DNA from: Ophiura sarsii
Lineage: Eukaryota > Echinodermata > Ophiuroidea > Amphilepidida > Ophiuridae
Direction: 5' to 3'
NCBI GenBank assembly: GCA_035610835.1
Contig: CM069452.1
Location: forward strand, 29,066,143 to 29,130,142
Length of the DNA: 64,000 nucleotides
Under the pieces are notes generated by a model that worked only from the letters and a program-made list of their open reading frames with translations, did no database searches and had not been told where the DNA came from. The translations under genes were made by a program, and so were the position numbers. Each line of letters opens with the position of its first letter. Within the stretch, counting starts at the first letter, position 1. Shown piece by piece: positions 42,547-54,065 of this stretch.

Positions 42547-43106
42547 GTAAGCATCCCGTATCTAAATTGGAAACAAGCAATACAAACAGAGAGTAAACAC
42601 AGGGCGGACTAGCGGCATTTATACATAATATAATTAAAATGCAGACTGGGAATGCAATATGACGTAGTATCAGTAGAAAGTGCCGTGTAATCCAAGCTGG
42701 TGAAATTAGTTAAAAGCAAATATTCAAAACACTGATAACTATTACCAGCTGCTGCTTTATTTATCTGGTGCTGGGAATGGAAAAGAACGGCAGATTTTAT
42801 AAATTGTATATTCATTAGACTATCAACTGACCAATTACACGCAAGAAGTATTTGGAAACCATGGGACTGCATCCATGAATATGACAGGATTTATTGACAA
42901 ATTATAGAAAAAGTTCATCAAAAATGTTTAAAAACGGCAATTAACATTTTAACCATACGATACGAACCGCCCGTGAAATAAATAGCGCCGTCAGTTATTT
43001 CACCAGATAGCCAAATCGCCGGCATGAAAACAACATCTTGTACATGTATCTCACCGCTCTGCTGTATGCCGACGGAAAGAAACCCTCATCTGCACTACAC
43101 CGGGCA

Positions 43107-43205
43107 TTACACTTGCTGACGACCTAACTCAACTGCTGAATTCCGCGGACTAGCAACACTCGACGTAGGCCTACTTCTACCCATTTCCCGCGGTCTGGAC
43201 GCCAT
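43107..43205 (-). CDS. Possible short frame or first exon
   Basis: On the minus strand AAAATGGCG (ATG at 43205-43203) opens 32 codons, MASRPREMGRSRPTSSVASP then RNSAVELGRQQV, to a TAA at 43107. A possible GTGTAA donor occurs just before the stop. The start context and the CpG-richer surroundings (42950-43660) favour a promoter-proximal exon. It would run head-on into the candidate at 42468, so at most one of the two may be real. Confidence 0.2.
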   Translation of the reverse strand: MASRPREMGRSRPTSSVASPRNSAVELGRQQV

Positions 43206-43659
43206 TTTGAGAAAGTGATGAATGTTCACCAACTTCCCGTCATTTTCACCACATTGTTAGTTTCATTTGGCCGGATATTCCCTACGACGCCTCCTCTGTG
43301 ACCGCTGGATTGTACGACACTGTTTTGTATCGCCGAAACCGCCGCCATTACTGGATTGCGCGATTTCTGAACGTTCAACATGTAATTGTGGTTTGGGATC
43401 ATTACGTACATTAAATGTCTCGGCCGATACTGAGAATTTGCGGAAATATTTGATGGATATTAGCGGCCCTGAACGCTTAAACTACGAACTTTGATCATTT
43501 TGATTATTGTTCAAACTGGAAGCACTGGCAGATTTGTAGTTTGGCGGGCATTCCGCGCACGAAAACATGGTAGAACTGCTGCGTTGGCTGTACGTTTATA
43601 TGCACCCCGACGACCACATTGGCGATCCATAATGAAAACGTTAACCACTAAATAAACTC

Positions 43660-44280
43660 AGAAGAATTCCTGAATTGCTGAATCCATCAGCTCGCACTAG
43701 TATTTGAATAATTGAACCTATTCGGATGGTACCAAAAAGCATAATGACCAAGAGTGACCGGGTGAACGTAAACCAAAAGGGGCGGTTGAATGCACCTCAA
43801 CACTGATTGGATGAAAAGGTAACTATGACGCCAACAAAACCCCACATCTCACTTCCGGTCAACAAAGGAGTTTTCGATCGATAAACTCTAGAAAACTTTA
43901 TTATGTGGTCAAAGAAAATGTATTACTATTATTAAGTCAAACGAGAATTATTAATGTTTAGGTCTAATTGGTATTCTACTATTCTAGTATATAATTATAC
44001 CAACTATTGCCTGGCGTTGGTTGCCTGCCTCAAATTCCCAGAATTCATTTCAAAAAATTGTTCAATGATAGACCTTTACAATTGATTTAACAATTGATTA
44101 ACGCATACTATAAAAGTAAACATTGATAAAAATTAGCCCAAGTTCAAAGGTCATGAGTGCCTTCCAAATTGATAGTTTCGTACTTTTTATCGAAAATTAA
44201 CGTTTTTGTACTATTATCTAGAATGTCCGAATCCCAGGGCATATAGCTTGGCTAAAATAAATGAATAATCAATATTTTTC
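43660..44280. other. No gene recognised
   Basis: AT-rich sequence without paired repeats or supported frames. Confidence 0.35.
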
Positions 44281-44289
44281 AATGCAATG

Positions 44290-44390
44290 TACATGTATTA
44301 TAAACGTGCCGAATACTGGCCGAATTATTGATTGATCAATTTACATGTATTATAAACGAGCCGAATACTGGCCGAATTATTGATTGATAT
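44290..44390 (+). repeat. 52-bp tandem duplication
   Basis: TACATGTATTATAAACG-GCCGAATACTGGCCGAATTA begins at 44290 and 44342, almost identical. Confidence 0.9.
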
Positions 44391-44702
44391 ATTAAAATAC
44401 TCTTGGTACAAGACTAAGATGCTACTATCCTATTTCTGACTGACGTGCTCTTCAATTTTCGATGTCTAAGGGTAATCAACCTTTATGCTTCCTCACAAAG
44501 TGCATAATACCCAAAGGCGTGCACCTGTATCAGTAATGAGCGATTTAGGTCGATAACAAAGCAGATAGATTAGAAAGTCTCTACACAGGTTACATCACGT
44601 AACATTTGGAAATACGTGTGTACAAGTTGAATTGTCCTGAGAGGGTTAGAATGTCTATACTTGGGAAGCTTGCTCAATTATGAGATCAAACACAAAATTC
44701 TA

Positions 44703-45558
44703 GTAGGGGAGACCGGGGATGGACGTTACAAAATGTACATTTTGAGCCAAAAAAATCTAATGAAAGAACTCAGATACTCCATCTTGGGTCTGTGGTTAGC
44801 CTATTATGTTTGCTAAAAACTGGAGCATACAGAACATGAAAACGTCAAACAACTAATTAACAACTAATTAATTAATGAAGGTACATTTTTGTAACAACTT
44901 ACCCCGCATACGAGGTAAGTTGTTACACCGTTCGGGGTAATTTGTTACCATTCATTTTGTATGTACAGTAGTAAATACTATATTTTTCTACTTCCATTAC
45001 ATTCAGCATTGTTCAGGGGTGTTTTCCCCCTCTCCGTCTTCCTTTTATAGTATCTTGGCATTGTTAACAGTAAACCATTTATAGCTGTAGGTAAAGCAGA
45101 ATACACAAAAGACATATAAAAATATTTACACCTGAAACTTGAAACAAAATTTAGTTTAACATATGTAAATGTAATTGGGGTAGGTTGTTACATTGACAAG
45201 GGGTAGGTTGTAACAACTTACCCCATAGGGCATTTTACACACCAAACCTACTGTAGCACAACCTGAGGCAGAATTACAGGTCATCGCTAGGTGATATATT
45301 AGTGACATACATGTAGTATATTTACAATAACACGCTATCATTATGCACCTCCAGTTGTTAGAGCTATAACAAAATTTGAATTTTGTCAAAGTTGACTTTT
45401 TTTTTTTAGTGGAACCTTGGAGAAACCTCACAATTGGTAATATACCCCTGCTATGTGAAGGCAACATGGATGTTAGTTAGCCTGCCCTCTCTTGTTCCAG
45501 CTTGTCACACTAGGAGATGTAACAACTTACCCGTGTAACCATCACCGGTCTCCCCTAC
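44703..45558. mobile_element. ~0.86-kb TIR element with GTAACAACTT words
   Basis: GTAGGGGAGACCGG at the left matches CCGGTCTCCCCTAC at the right. Internally GTTACAA, GTAACAACTTACCCC and GGGGTAAGTTGTTAC recur in both orientations. The AGGGGAGACCGGGG terminus with GTTGTAACA repeats is, from memory, a widespread DNA-element type. No transposase frame is present and the target duplication is unclear. Confidence 0.75.
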
Positions 45559-45817
45559 AGGGCCAGCGATTTTTACTCGAGGCATAGGAATCTACAGGAT
45601 TATTCCTTGACGTACAGAGCAACTTAGAAGATACATAAAATGTACTGATACAGGCAATTGGAAACAAGGAGACCCAGGAGAAAATTGAAACATATTAGCG
45701 TAAAATGAATGTTCCCATAGCAGATGTTTGAAATGGTTTTGTGTAAATCCGGCGACACGATCTCGCTTCGTGTATAAAGTCTTATACAAGTGACATGAAT
45801 GCATGCACAGTTCATGT

Positions 45818-45953
45818 TTAGCCTATTTCATCAATTATACTCTCAAGGACACTACTAGTATCAACAACTTTATAACATAACCCCTTAATTCCAGTGAAGA
45901 CAGTGATGGCACGATACAGTGGAAGGTTATAGGTCATCTCCAGAGAATCATAC
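45818..45953 (-). CDS. Exon-family copy 3 (best preserved)
   Basis: On the minus strand, TTTGCATTTTTTTAAG is a good acceptor (AG at 45955-45954). After one base, 44 codons read YDSLEMTYNLPLYRAITVFT, GIKGLCYKVVDTSSVLESII and DEIG, to TAA at 45820-45818. Copies 1a and 1b on the plus strand share the start and the ITVF-GI part. The first base completes a codon with two bases from the previous exon; the donor-flanked candidate at 57834-57871 ends with two spare bases. No domain is recognised. Confidence 0.45.
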
Positions 45954-46330
45954 CTTAAAAAAATGCAAAGAAAACCATCACTACCCACGTGACGATACGC
46001 TTTTCAAGATGCATGAAGTTTGAAATTTGATTCCCCCCAAACATTCGTTATTCTTATTCAAGATTACAAGATAACAGTGAACTATTGTACAATCAATGTA
46101 AAAAGTGAAATCATCTACAAGCCTTCTTTCCGATGACCGGTCAATAAACAAACAAGTACTTGTCAATTGACAAGGATTTATCAAACAAATTGAATTGAAA
46201 TGGGGATGCACGACGACCTCCTGTGGAAATGGCTTGCCTGTGGAAATGGATCAACATGATGTTTGTTCTGATCCTTAAACAAATCTCGTACATCCAGACT
46301 GAGAGTTGCTGCATAACATGTCAGTTTACA
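45954..46330 (-). repeat. Intron-like repeat-family copy 3
   Basis: The minus strand shows, in order, ATGCAGCAACT, GATCAGA, TCCCCATTTCAATTCAA, TTGTCAATTGACA, CCGGTCATCGGAAAGAA, ACATTGATTGTACA, AAGAATAACGAATGTTT, CTTGAAAAGCGTATCGTCAC and AGTGATGG. The same order occurs on the plus strand at 1330-1690 (copy 1). It leads directly into exon-family copy 3. Confidence 0.8.
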
Positions 46331-48235
46331 ACATGATGAATTAAATAATATATTGGTACATTTAATCCCTTGTAACTATACAGGATGCATTTCATAAGGT
46401 ACGCTTAATCTAAAAATATATTAAAAGAGCCTCCGTTATTATATTTTTTTACATTTGAGTAGTTTTATCCTTTGCAACTTTAAAATCAAAACGAGAGAAG
46501 TGTCTTGTATTTTTTTCTTATGACTACTACTCAATAAGCAAACAATCCTTCACTCAATTGAATCATTACATTCCAGTTGCCTGTAAGGTTTGAGTCCAAG
46601 TTTGATAGGTTGAACTGGCCATGACGCTAGTATTAGTAAGTTCCACCCCTGCTGGGGGACCTTGAGTGTGGCAGCGGTGGAACTAGAAACAAGCTTGAGG
46701 GGCTGCAGTATTGCCACATGACTTTCCATACGTGGTGATTTTCCGCCCGATTTGGGCTAGTTTTAAAACTAAAATCTGCTCTTTGGATAATATAATGTGA
46801 TTTTTTTTCGAAATTTGAACATTTGTTTTGATAAAGATATGATATAGCACTAGTTTTTATGACGAATTGAAATTAAAAGTTGGAATTTGTTATCACAAGA
46901 ACATTTTCAAAAGTAGTATATAGAGCTTCTAGTTACACCAACGCTAAAGAGCCTTGAGCTATGCTTAGGATAGCGGTGGAAATGGTAGCACGCATGCTGG
47001 CAAGACACAGTTGGTGTAAAATAAATCAGATAAATGGTGTAGGAGGGGATGATTTATTACCCTGGATATGTCATCAAAGACGTGGTCAAGAAAGTTGGAT
47101 TTTATACAGGGCACGGAACCGTAATGATGAGATTCACCATTGGATTGAAAGTGGCATTGGGATATGCACTTGTGAATCATCTGTGACTTCCGAATAGACA
47201 CTAACAAAATGTGTTATATTTGCTTTGGTATAAAAAACGTATATAAACGATGTGAAACAAATATCATGTAAATAGGCTAAGATGTAATGGATTTGATATG
47301 ACAAAATATGAAGATAGGCAACCTTGGGTTCGGAGAATTCATAGAATGTAGAAAAAACCATACAGATACGTGACTGTGAAAAAAAAGAGACAGTGATGGA
47401 GTGATACAGAAGAAGTTTAAGGTAATATTAGAGTAAAAAGGTTTGCACCGAAAAAAGCATATTTGATGCCATGGACACTTGTGTTGCAGTAAAGGAAGAA
47501 AAAAAAATTACGTAATTGCATATTCAATTTCCGGCCATCTTTGAATTTTTAGGTATCGGATTTCAAAATAATTAACCTTCCCAACCGAAAATGCTAGGAG
47601 ATATTTTATTTTTTAAAATAAATATATAATTAATAACGTTATGGGTCGGTATGCACAAGACAATTTAGACCTAGCTTTTGACCCGGTCTATGAATAGTCC
47701 TTAATTCTGGAAGGACAATTGTATTCTTTTATTGTATGCTCGCTATTGTATGGTTCATATATATGCCAATATATGGAATTTTACCTACCATTTTTTCGGT
47801 GGCCATTTTGGCGGCCATCTTGGATTTAGGTGTGTTAACAAAGCAAAAAATCTGGATTTGAGTGTCTACGTAGTGGTCTAATACATTCATCCCACTATCA
47901 AAACTATACTTTCACTATACATCTTGATTGCTATATATGTCATTTTATGAGATTTGACCAGTTTTGGCAGCCATTTTGGACGCCATCTTGAATAACCCCT
48001 TACATTATTTTTTGTAACATCCTAAATATGTTTTAGGACCATGAAAGTAAGTTTAAAAAAAGTTGGTTTGGGGGGAGGGGGGTGCACGGTAACCCTCTAT
48101 ATATATACCCGACTAGTAAACTGATGAGCGCATGCTTATAAGTAGTTAAATGTGATTAAATATTACATTATTATATTGCCAATATCACCGCTTATATTTT
48201 CCAAGGCATAATAACTCCCTATTTGCATAGGCTAA
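46331..48235. other. No gene recognised
   Basis: AT-rich. GCCATTTTGGCGGCCATCTT (47802) and GCAGCCATTTTGGACGCCAT (47967) are repeated low-information words. Overlapping frames near 46960-47210 on both strands are unsupported. Confidence 0.35.
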
Positions 48236-48242
48236 TGGGCCC

Positions 48243-49320
48243 CTCACATGTATCCGTGTGAGCTGGGCGGCCCCTTACCGTGTGAAAAAATGGCACGGTG
48301 GGCCGCTTCCCGTCCGTTGAACACGTTCAGGGGACTTTGCCGGCCACCGGAGTTTTGAACATGCTCAAAACTCCTGGCGGGTGAGTAAAAGCGGCGGCGA
48401 ACGATGAAAGCCCGGTATGAAGACGGTATAACGACGGCGCACCCGTTCGCACCCGTTTAGCACCCGTTTCGCGCCCATTCGCAGGGCGGTGATGGACGGT
48501 GGTGAACGTCGACCATCATAGCGACGGGCTGCGAATGGCCGCATGCAGCCTGGTAACCGTTCGCGAAACGGACTCTCAGCAGGAATGTTGCAACTCTCAA
48601 ATGTAAAAGAGCTAAAACTCACTCTTTCGAGGCGGTTTGATGATGTAATCAAGACGTTTCGGCCGGCACCCAGGCGTTCCGACCGGTTAGGAACCGGTAT
48701 GGAGGTGGTATGCACACGGTGATGACACGGTGAGAACGGTAAGCTAGACCTGTATGAGGCCGGTGAGCCCGGTACCAGGCCGGTCAGAACCCGGTACATA
48801 CCTGGTGTAGAGCGGTATGGACCGAGGACCGGTGATGAGGTGTTCTGCACCCGGTGAGAACGGTAAGCTAGCTACGTATGAGGACGGCGAGCTCGGTACC
48901 AGGCCGGTGAGGACCCCGCATAGACCCGGTATATAACGGTATGGACCCGGTGATCGCCAACAAAAATCAATGCGCCCGTTGACATTTTTTTACTGATTGT
49001 TTGGACTCTTTGATTTTCTATTAGACGGTATTAGGTGGCCGCCTACCATTACCGCCCTGCGAACGGGCGCGAAACGGGTGTGCCGTCTTTATACCGTCCT
49101 CAAACCGGGCTCTCACCGTTTGCCGCCGCTTTTACTCACCCGGCAGGAGTTTTGAGCATGTTCAAACTTCCTGCCGGGCGCGGATGGCCGGCAATATCCC
49201 CGGCAACGTGTTCAACGGTAGGGAAACGGCCCACCGTGTGACATCACCGTGTGCCACCGTCTGCACCAATTTGTCACACGGTAATGGGCCGGCCAGCTCA
49301 CACGGATACATATATGTGAG
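48243..49320. mobile_element. GC-rich ~1.1-kb foldback element
   Basis: The left arm (GTATCCGTGTGAGCTGGGCG, CACGGTGGGCCG, GAACACGTTCA, AGTTTTGAACATGCTCAAAA, GGCGGGTGAGTAAAAGCGGC) pairs in order with the right arm (GCCGCTTTTACTCACCCGGC, AGTTTTGAGCATGTTCAAAC, CAACGTGTTCAACGG, CGGCCCACCGTG, CAGCTCACACGGATACATAT). The core (48728-48955) has a tandem duplication beginning GTGAGAACGGTAAGCTAG. Frames on both strands reflect the high GC content. No target duplication is clear. Confidence 0.85.
48728..48955 (+). repeat. Tandem duplication in the foldback core
   Basis: CGGTGAGAACGGTAAGCTAG occurs near 48738 and 48860, each followed by GTATGAGG-CGG-GAGC-CGGTACCAGGCCGGT. Many ACCGGT/CCGGTA words. Confidence 0.85.
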
Positions 49321-49694
49321 TACAAAATGTATTTTACAGAGATTCCTGGAATGTAAGCGAAGGGGCGAGCTTGAGCGCTCAGCTTATACAGGGCAGTTTG
49401 GTGACGTTATCAAGGCTCTCGCTATTTTTTTCTTCATCAATTGATTTTATGGGTTTTCTGATATATATATTTGATAATTGATCAGAATCTTTGTATCAAA
49501 AATGTGATTAAATGTGATTAGATTATATAGTGTCACCCTTTGCTCTGAAACGCCATTCTAATCAAAGTTTGATAAGTTTAATTTTTTTCATTAAGCCTGC
49601 ATCGCACGTATATATGACTCTCACGTATAAGTGACTTTACGATAGACTATTTGAACCTGCTAGACACTAGTAAACCTAAAGACTAAAGTACATT

Positions 49695-50485
49695 GATTGA
49701 AGCTGAGACAAATATACCTAAAGGGATAAAAAGTACTATGCATTCCTGTTATGTGCAGCGATTCAGGTCTGACGCGGTATTGTTATATAGTTGTTGATGG
49801 GCAATCGAATATCATCATTCAGTTTAATTTGTAGCACGACCTCATTAATGTGAGTAATTAACATATGTATATAAAAATATCAAATTTGTGTGTTTCAATT
49901 CACATTAAATTTAAACACAAACCATGAACTTTGAATATCATAATACATTATTTGTATGATCAAGCAGGTCACTAGTAGGTTTGAATTGACATAATCTTTC
50001 TGATAAGCCATAATCTTGGCAATTTAAATAACCATTTTCGACATTCTTATCGCAGTCTGTATGTCAGAAGAATCCCATACTAAAGTGTGTTCATGTTATT
50101 CAAACAATCGTTATACACGTGTGGATACACTGGATTCATAATAGCGCGCTAACTCAAATAATGTGGTCGTGCTACAAATTATACTGAATGGTGAGTATCG
50201 ATTGGCCATCAACTATAACAATACCGTAGCAGACCTGGATCGCTGCACATGAATGGTATTAACCCTAACCCCCGAGGCACCTTTTCCAATGATTTCTTTT
50301 CGCGGCCAAAAAGCGAGGGGAAAAAGGGCCGAACCCGGACCTCTGGGTTCAGAGACTTACCATATTTGGCTCAGTATACTTCGCCAAGTATATAGCCTGG
50401 GGCCATCATAGTAATTCGGAGTACTCAAGAGTGTTAGGGTTAATAGGCGCTTCTTATCCCTTTAGGTATCGTCTCAGATTGAAGT
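49695..50485. mobile_element. Foldback with ~180-bp arms, right arm interrupted
   Basis: The left arm (GATTGAAGCTGAGAC, ATACCTAAAGGGATAA, ATGTGCAGCGATTCAGGTCT, CGGTATTGTTATA, TTTGTAGCACGACC) is inverted at 50135-50485. The right arm contains an extra 185-bp segment (50259-50443) between CATGAATGGTA and TAGGCGCTTCTTATCCC. The central loop, 49870-50135, is unpaired. Confidence 0.8.
50259..50443. mobile_element. 185-bp MITE nested in the foldback arm
   Basis: TTAACCCTAAC and GTTAGGGTTAA are exact inverted ends with TA on both sides. It is absent from the corresponding point of the left arm (about 49735), so the arm serves as an approximate empty site. Confidence 0.75.
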
Positions 50486-51659
50486 GATACAGCTAGCAGA
50501 ATAAAAGATGTCAACACTGTATTGTTGCATCATTGAAAAACACCTAGTATACTATATTACGACACACAGTTTTATGTTTATGTTATCGTTTATCTTCGAT
50601 ACTATGCACCCCAATAAAATGTCGTGTGCCACCCATTATGCTGTAGCATCACTGCAGCGCGCACGAAACTCATGGGATGAATCATGAGGTTAAAGTAGTA
50701 TCAGCTTATGTTCATTTGACCTCCACCATTATCAAATTTACGGTTGCGGTCAAGACGTAACCTGAAATATAAATCAAGGAATCGTCTTTAGAGATTGAAA
50801 AAAAACCCACTTCTTTTTGGCAGTTGAAAATACTTATCCAATCCCATTTTATTGGAAAGGACTCAAGACTTTTACGTCCTGAGGATAGTATTAAAATATT
50901 ATCTTCAATAATATTGAGAAACAAAAGAGATACATAATTTATAGTAAACGGAATCATCATCTATAATAACACATGGTTATTTAATATAATGGTAACCGAA
51001 TACTGCAAAATGCCATATTAATCTTTCTTTAACCTCATATTATTTACTTGTTGTCATATTTACTCATGTGGCCCCAAATGTAACATAATATCGTTAATCT
51101 GTGCATATAAAATCCGCCCGCATCTGCCTTACTTAAGGACGCATCATTATAAACGTAATTTCGAACGGTTTATTTAGAATGTCCGCAGTTGAACTTTGAA
51201 GACTATTTTGTTAACTCACTGTCAAGCGTCCAAGTTAGCGAAAATATCTGAAAAGGGCAAGCATATCTTTATATTTTAAATAATTACACTACAGGGTGAG
51301 TCAAACTATTCAGATCACGTTTTCAAAAAATCAGGAAAAATACTTCTGATAAAATATTGGTCAATTTCTTCATTGTTTACAAGAGTAGAAATACTTCTTC
51401 TTACTTATTGATGTTTCCAAGACAGTAACTTATTCCACGCCAGAATTACAATGTATTTACGAAAAAGCGCGAAATCCAAATTGTTCCAAGTTGGTGGTAG
51501 TTACCATTACTGCAGTATTAGTTATTCACACAACACAACAAACTGTATATCTATTGAAATTTTATAAATAAAACAAAATGTTGATAGATGTTTTTTTGCT
51601 GAATCTATGATAAGTAAAACGCTATTTCATGCAAAGTATAGAGATATATTATGATATTA

Positions 51660-52098
51660 GGGAGCACGCGGGATTCATAATCATAAGGTTCTAGCCCCGC
51701 CGTGGCCAACGTGTTTGTATCCTTGGCCAAGGCACTTAGTCGCAATTGCCTCGTCGATCCAATCGAGATTGGGAAGCTGTTAGGGGATATTACAATCCAA
51801 GTGCTGATACATGCGCCGTGTCGGCAGCCAGGTAAATGAAGCGAAGTGATTGTGACGATTTCCTAATGGCAACAAAAAACCCGTGGTTCGGAAGTCACGT
51901 AGAAATGGTGGTCCCGTGTATCGGAAGAGCAATACCCGAGCACGTTAAAAGGTTACAGAATCTTTCGTAAAGAGTAGGGGATCATCCCGGTCTTATCTGT
52001 TCACACATCTAACGGACCCCAATGGAAACAAGTTAATAGAGGCTTACTGGGTTATCCAGGGTCGTAGGACCCAAATGTAATCAAATCAAATCAAATCA
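51660..52098 (+). mobile_element. tRNA-derived SINE
   Basis: A degraded tRNA-like head (GGATTCATAATCATAAGGTT then CTAGCCCCGCC, B-box region) is followed by GTATCCTTGGCCAAGGCACT / TAGTCGCAATTGCCTCGTC, a conserved SINE core word order that I recall from marine invertebrates. The 3' end is a simple (TCAAA)n tail at 52080-52097. There is no coding capacity. The exact 5' border is uncertain. Confidence 0.7.
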
Positions 52099-53179
52099 TA
52101 ACAAGCATATTCATAACAATGAATTATGCACTTGGTAAATTATTAAAGAGATGAAGTCGGTTTTTCTCTCAAATTTCTGTCATATCAAGTTCGATTAAAA
52201 TAATAAGATTTGCCTGTTTCTAATAGTTCATGATTTTGGAGCTATCATTATCAAATTATGACAAATCTACTCAGGCATGTAAAATGCAGCTTTCGCTACT
52301 TTATGTGCAGAGAACTCTTTTATTACACTAGCAACCAAAAGTATTAGGACACTTGGTAATGGTGTCAAAACCATCCCGGATATTATTTTTGGACTATAAT
52401 ATAGCATTTTATATCCTTCATCAATATATTTCTGTTCATTAATTGGTTAAAAGTGTGTCACATGATCAAAAATAGTCTCACCATTAGGCAAGAAGACCAA
52501 AAATGCTATTGACGAGGGAGAGAGGTACTATTTGGAGAATGAAATAGTCTACTATTACCCTATGACCTCGATTTACGTGTCAAAGTTCTCTTTATGTTAA
52601 TATTATGACAGTTGACTTTAGGATTGACAAGCCTTAAAACGTAAACAGACGACAACAGTAACAATGGCGGCTGCTGGTGAAACTCCACGGTTTCGGCGTG
52701 TAAATGAGGATCAATTGACTCAATTTATCGCACAGACAGCGAGAACACTAAAAAACAAATAAAATATGGGATGTCAGTTTTTCGCGAATTTTGCAAGGAA
52801 ACCAACGCCGATTACACTTTAATGGAAAACGCCTGTGGACTTCACTATCAAAATCATAAATGGTAGTGTGTATACGTTGAGATACCATTGGAAACCGAAT
52901 AAAATTTGAATTGAACAGTTCGTGAGTTGAAACTTTTTGAAACTTTTGAACAGTTAGCTTTTGATTTTGAAAAATATTGCAGCTACTCTAGTACTAGTGC
53001 CAGGTGGTGAGTAATTTTTTAATTTTTTTTATATTTATCGTTGCTATAGGCCCTAGGCTTAGGCTAAAATTTACAAAGCTTAGTCTTAGGCCTAATAAGG
53101 CCTAGGCTTAGCTCAGTCTTGAGAATCTACTTTTAACAAATTAATGAACAAGAAATATATTGATGACGGATATAAAACA

Positions 53180-53358
53180 AATATTTTCTGCTCTTTATTC
53201 GGGATCTGGTGGAATCTATTGGGCCCCTCGGTGAACTGGAGACCGCGGGGTACTATTTTCCCTCGACCTTCGGTCTCGGGAAAATAGTACCCCACGGTCT
53301 CCAGTTCACCTCGGGGTCCAATAGATTCCCCCAGATCCCTCAAGAGCAGTAAATATTT
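53180..53358. repeat. Large hairpin with ~80-bp arms
   Basis: GGATCTGGTGGAATCTATTG, CCCCTCGGTGAACTGGAGAC and GCGGGGTACTATTTTCCC are mirrored after a short loop (TCGACCTTCGGTCTC) by GGGAAAATAGTACCCCACGG, TCTCCAGTTCACCTCGGGG and CAATAGATTCCCCCAGATCC. A minus-strand frame crosses both arms, giving the same peptide pattern backwards; this is an artefact. Confidence 0.92.
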
Positions 53359-53729
53359 GTATAATGAGTTGAACAAATATGTTGCTGAATCTCTTCTCAT
53401 TAATGAATCCAGGTTTCCTGCAACATCTGCTCATTTGAAGAAAATACAGGGTGTGTCAAAAAGTGTCCCATGAGTTAGAAAATTAATTAAAAATACTTAC
53501 CGTGTTCTTTTAAAAAATAGACCGTTACGTTGGTATACCCTCTCAGTCTTCTATACAATACACTTGATCCCATTGAATTTCACTACCGAGCTGCCAAGAT
53601 ACCGCTCAATTCGGTAACTAGAGTGCGAATCCCACTTTGGCCACTTTTGAACAAGAAAATGAATTTCAACTGAGCAAAATGTCTTTTGTGATTCCGATGA
53701 TGAATACAGGATATGTCAATATACACCGA

Positions 53730-54065
53730 AAACTTAAACTAGTCAGGCACAGGCTGGACACACTTTAAACTAGTCAAGCAGGCTAGTCAAGTCTGTTGGA
53801 TAGGTTATGGCCGACTTGACTAGCTGAAGGTTAGTCCGGCTCAGCCTGACTAGCTTGATTTGTTCTGCTGGACTAGTCTGTGACTGGACTAGCTTATGTT
53901 AGTCAAGCTTTAGCCTAGTCCAGCATACGTTAGTCGCTCGACTAGCTTGATGTTAGTCCGTCCTAAGCTGGACTAGTTTAGGCTAGTCGCTCGACTAGCT
54001 TTAAGTTAGTCCAGATGGTGCCCAGCTTGACTAGCTTTAGCCGCTGGACTAGCTTTACGTTAATA
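53730..54065. repeat. Dense CTAGTC/GACTAG/TTAGTC array
   Basis: More than fifteen CTAGTC, GACTAG or TTAGTC words occur within about 340 bases, in both orientations (GGCTAGTCAAGTCTG, CTGGACTAGTCTGTGACTGG, GTTAGTCGCTCGACTAGCTT twice). Units of about 20-25 bases resemble GCTGGACTAGCTTAAGTTAG. Smaller relatives occur at 10450-10475 and 10838-10875. Confidence 0.85.

Noticed and set aside
46961..47207. Overlapping 78-80-codon frames on both strands
   Set aside because: No homology pattern, no splice signals, and equally long frames on the opposite strand.
48365..48850. 161-codon minus-strand frame in GC-rich DNA
   Set aside because: It lies in the arm and core of a foldback element, and both arms and both strands are open because of high GC and few stops. 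No domain is recognisable.
50259..50269. TTAACCCTAAC as an interstitial telomere repeat
   Set aside because: Only one CCCTAA unit at each end; it is the terminus of a small inverted-repeat element.
53113..53400. 95-codon minus-strand frame
   Set aside because: It crosses both arms of a perfect hairpin, so the peptide mirrors itself at DNA level; no gene support.
51292..53470. CAGGGTGAGTCAAA (51293) and CAGGGTGTGTCAAAAAGT (53449) as ends of a mariner element
   Set aside because: Both point in the same direction and lack inverted partners nearby, so no element can be delimited.
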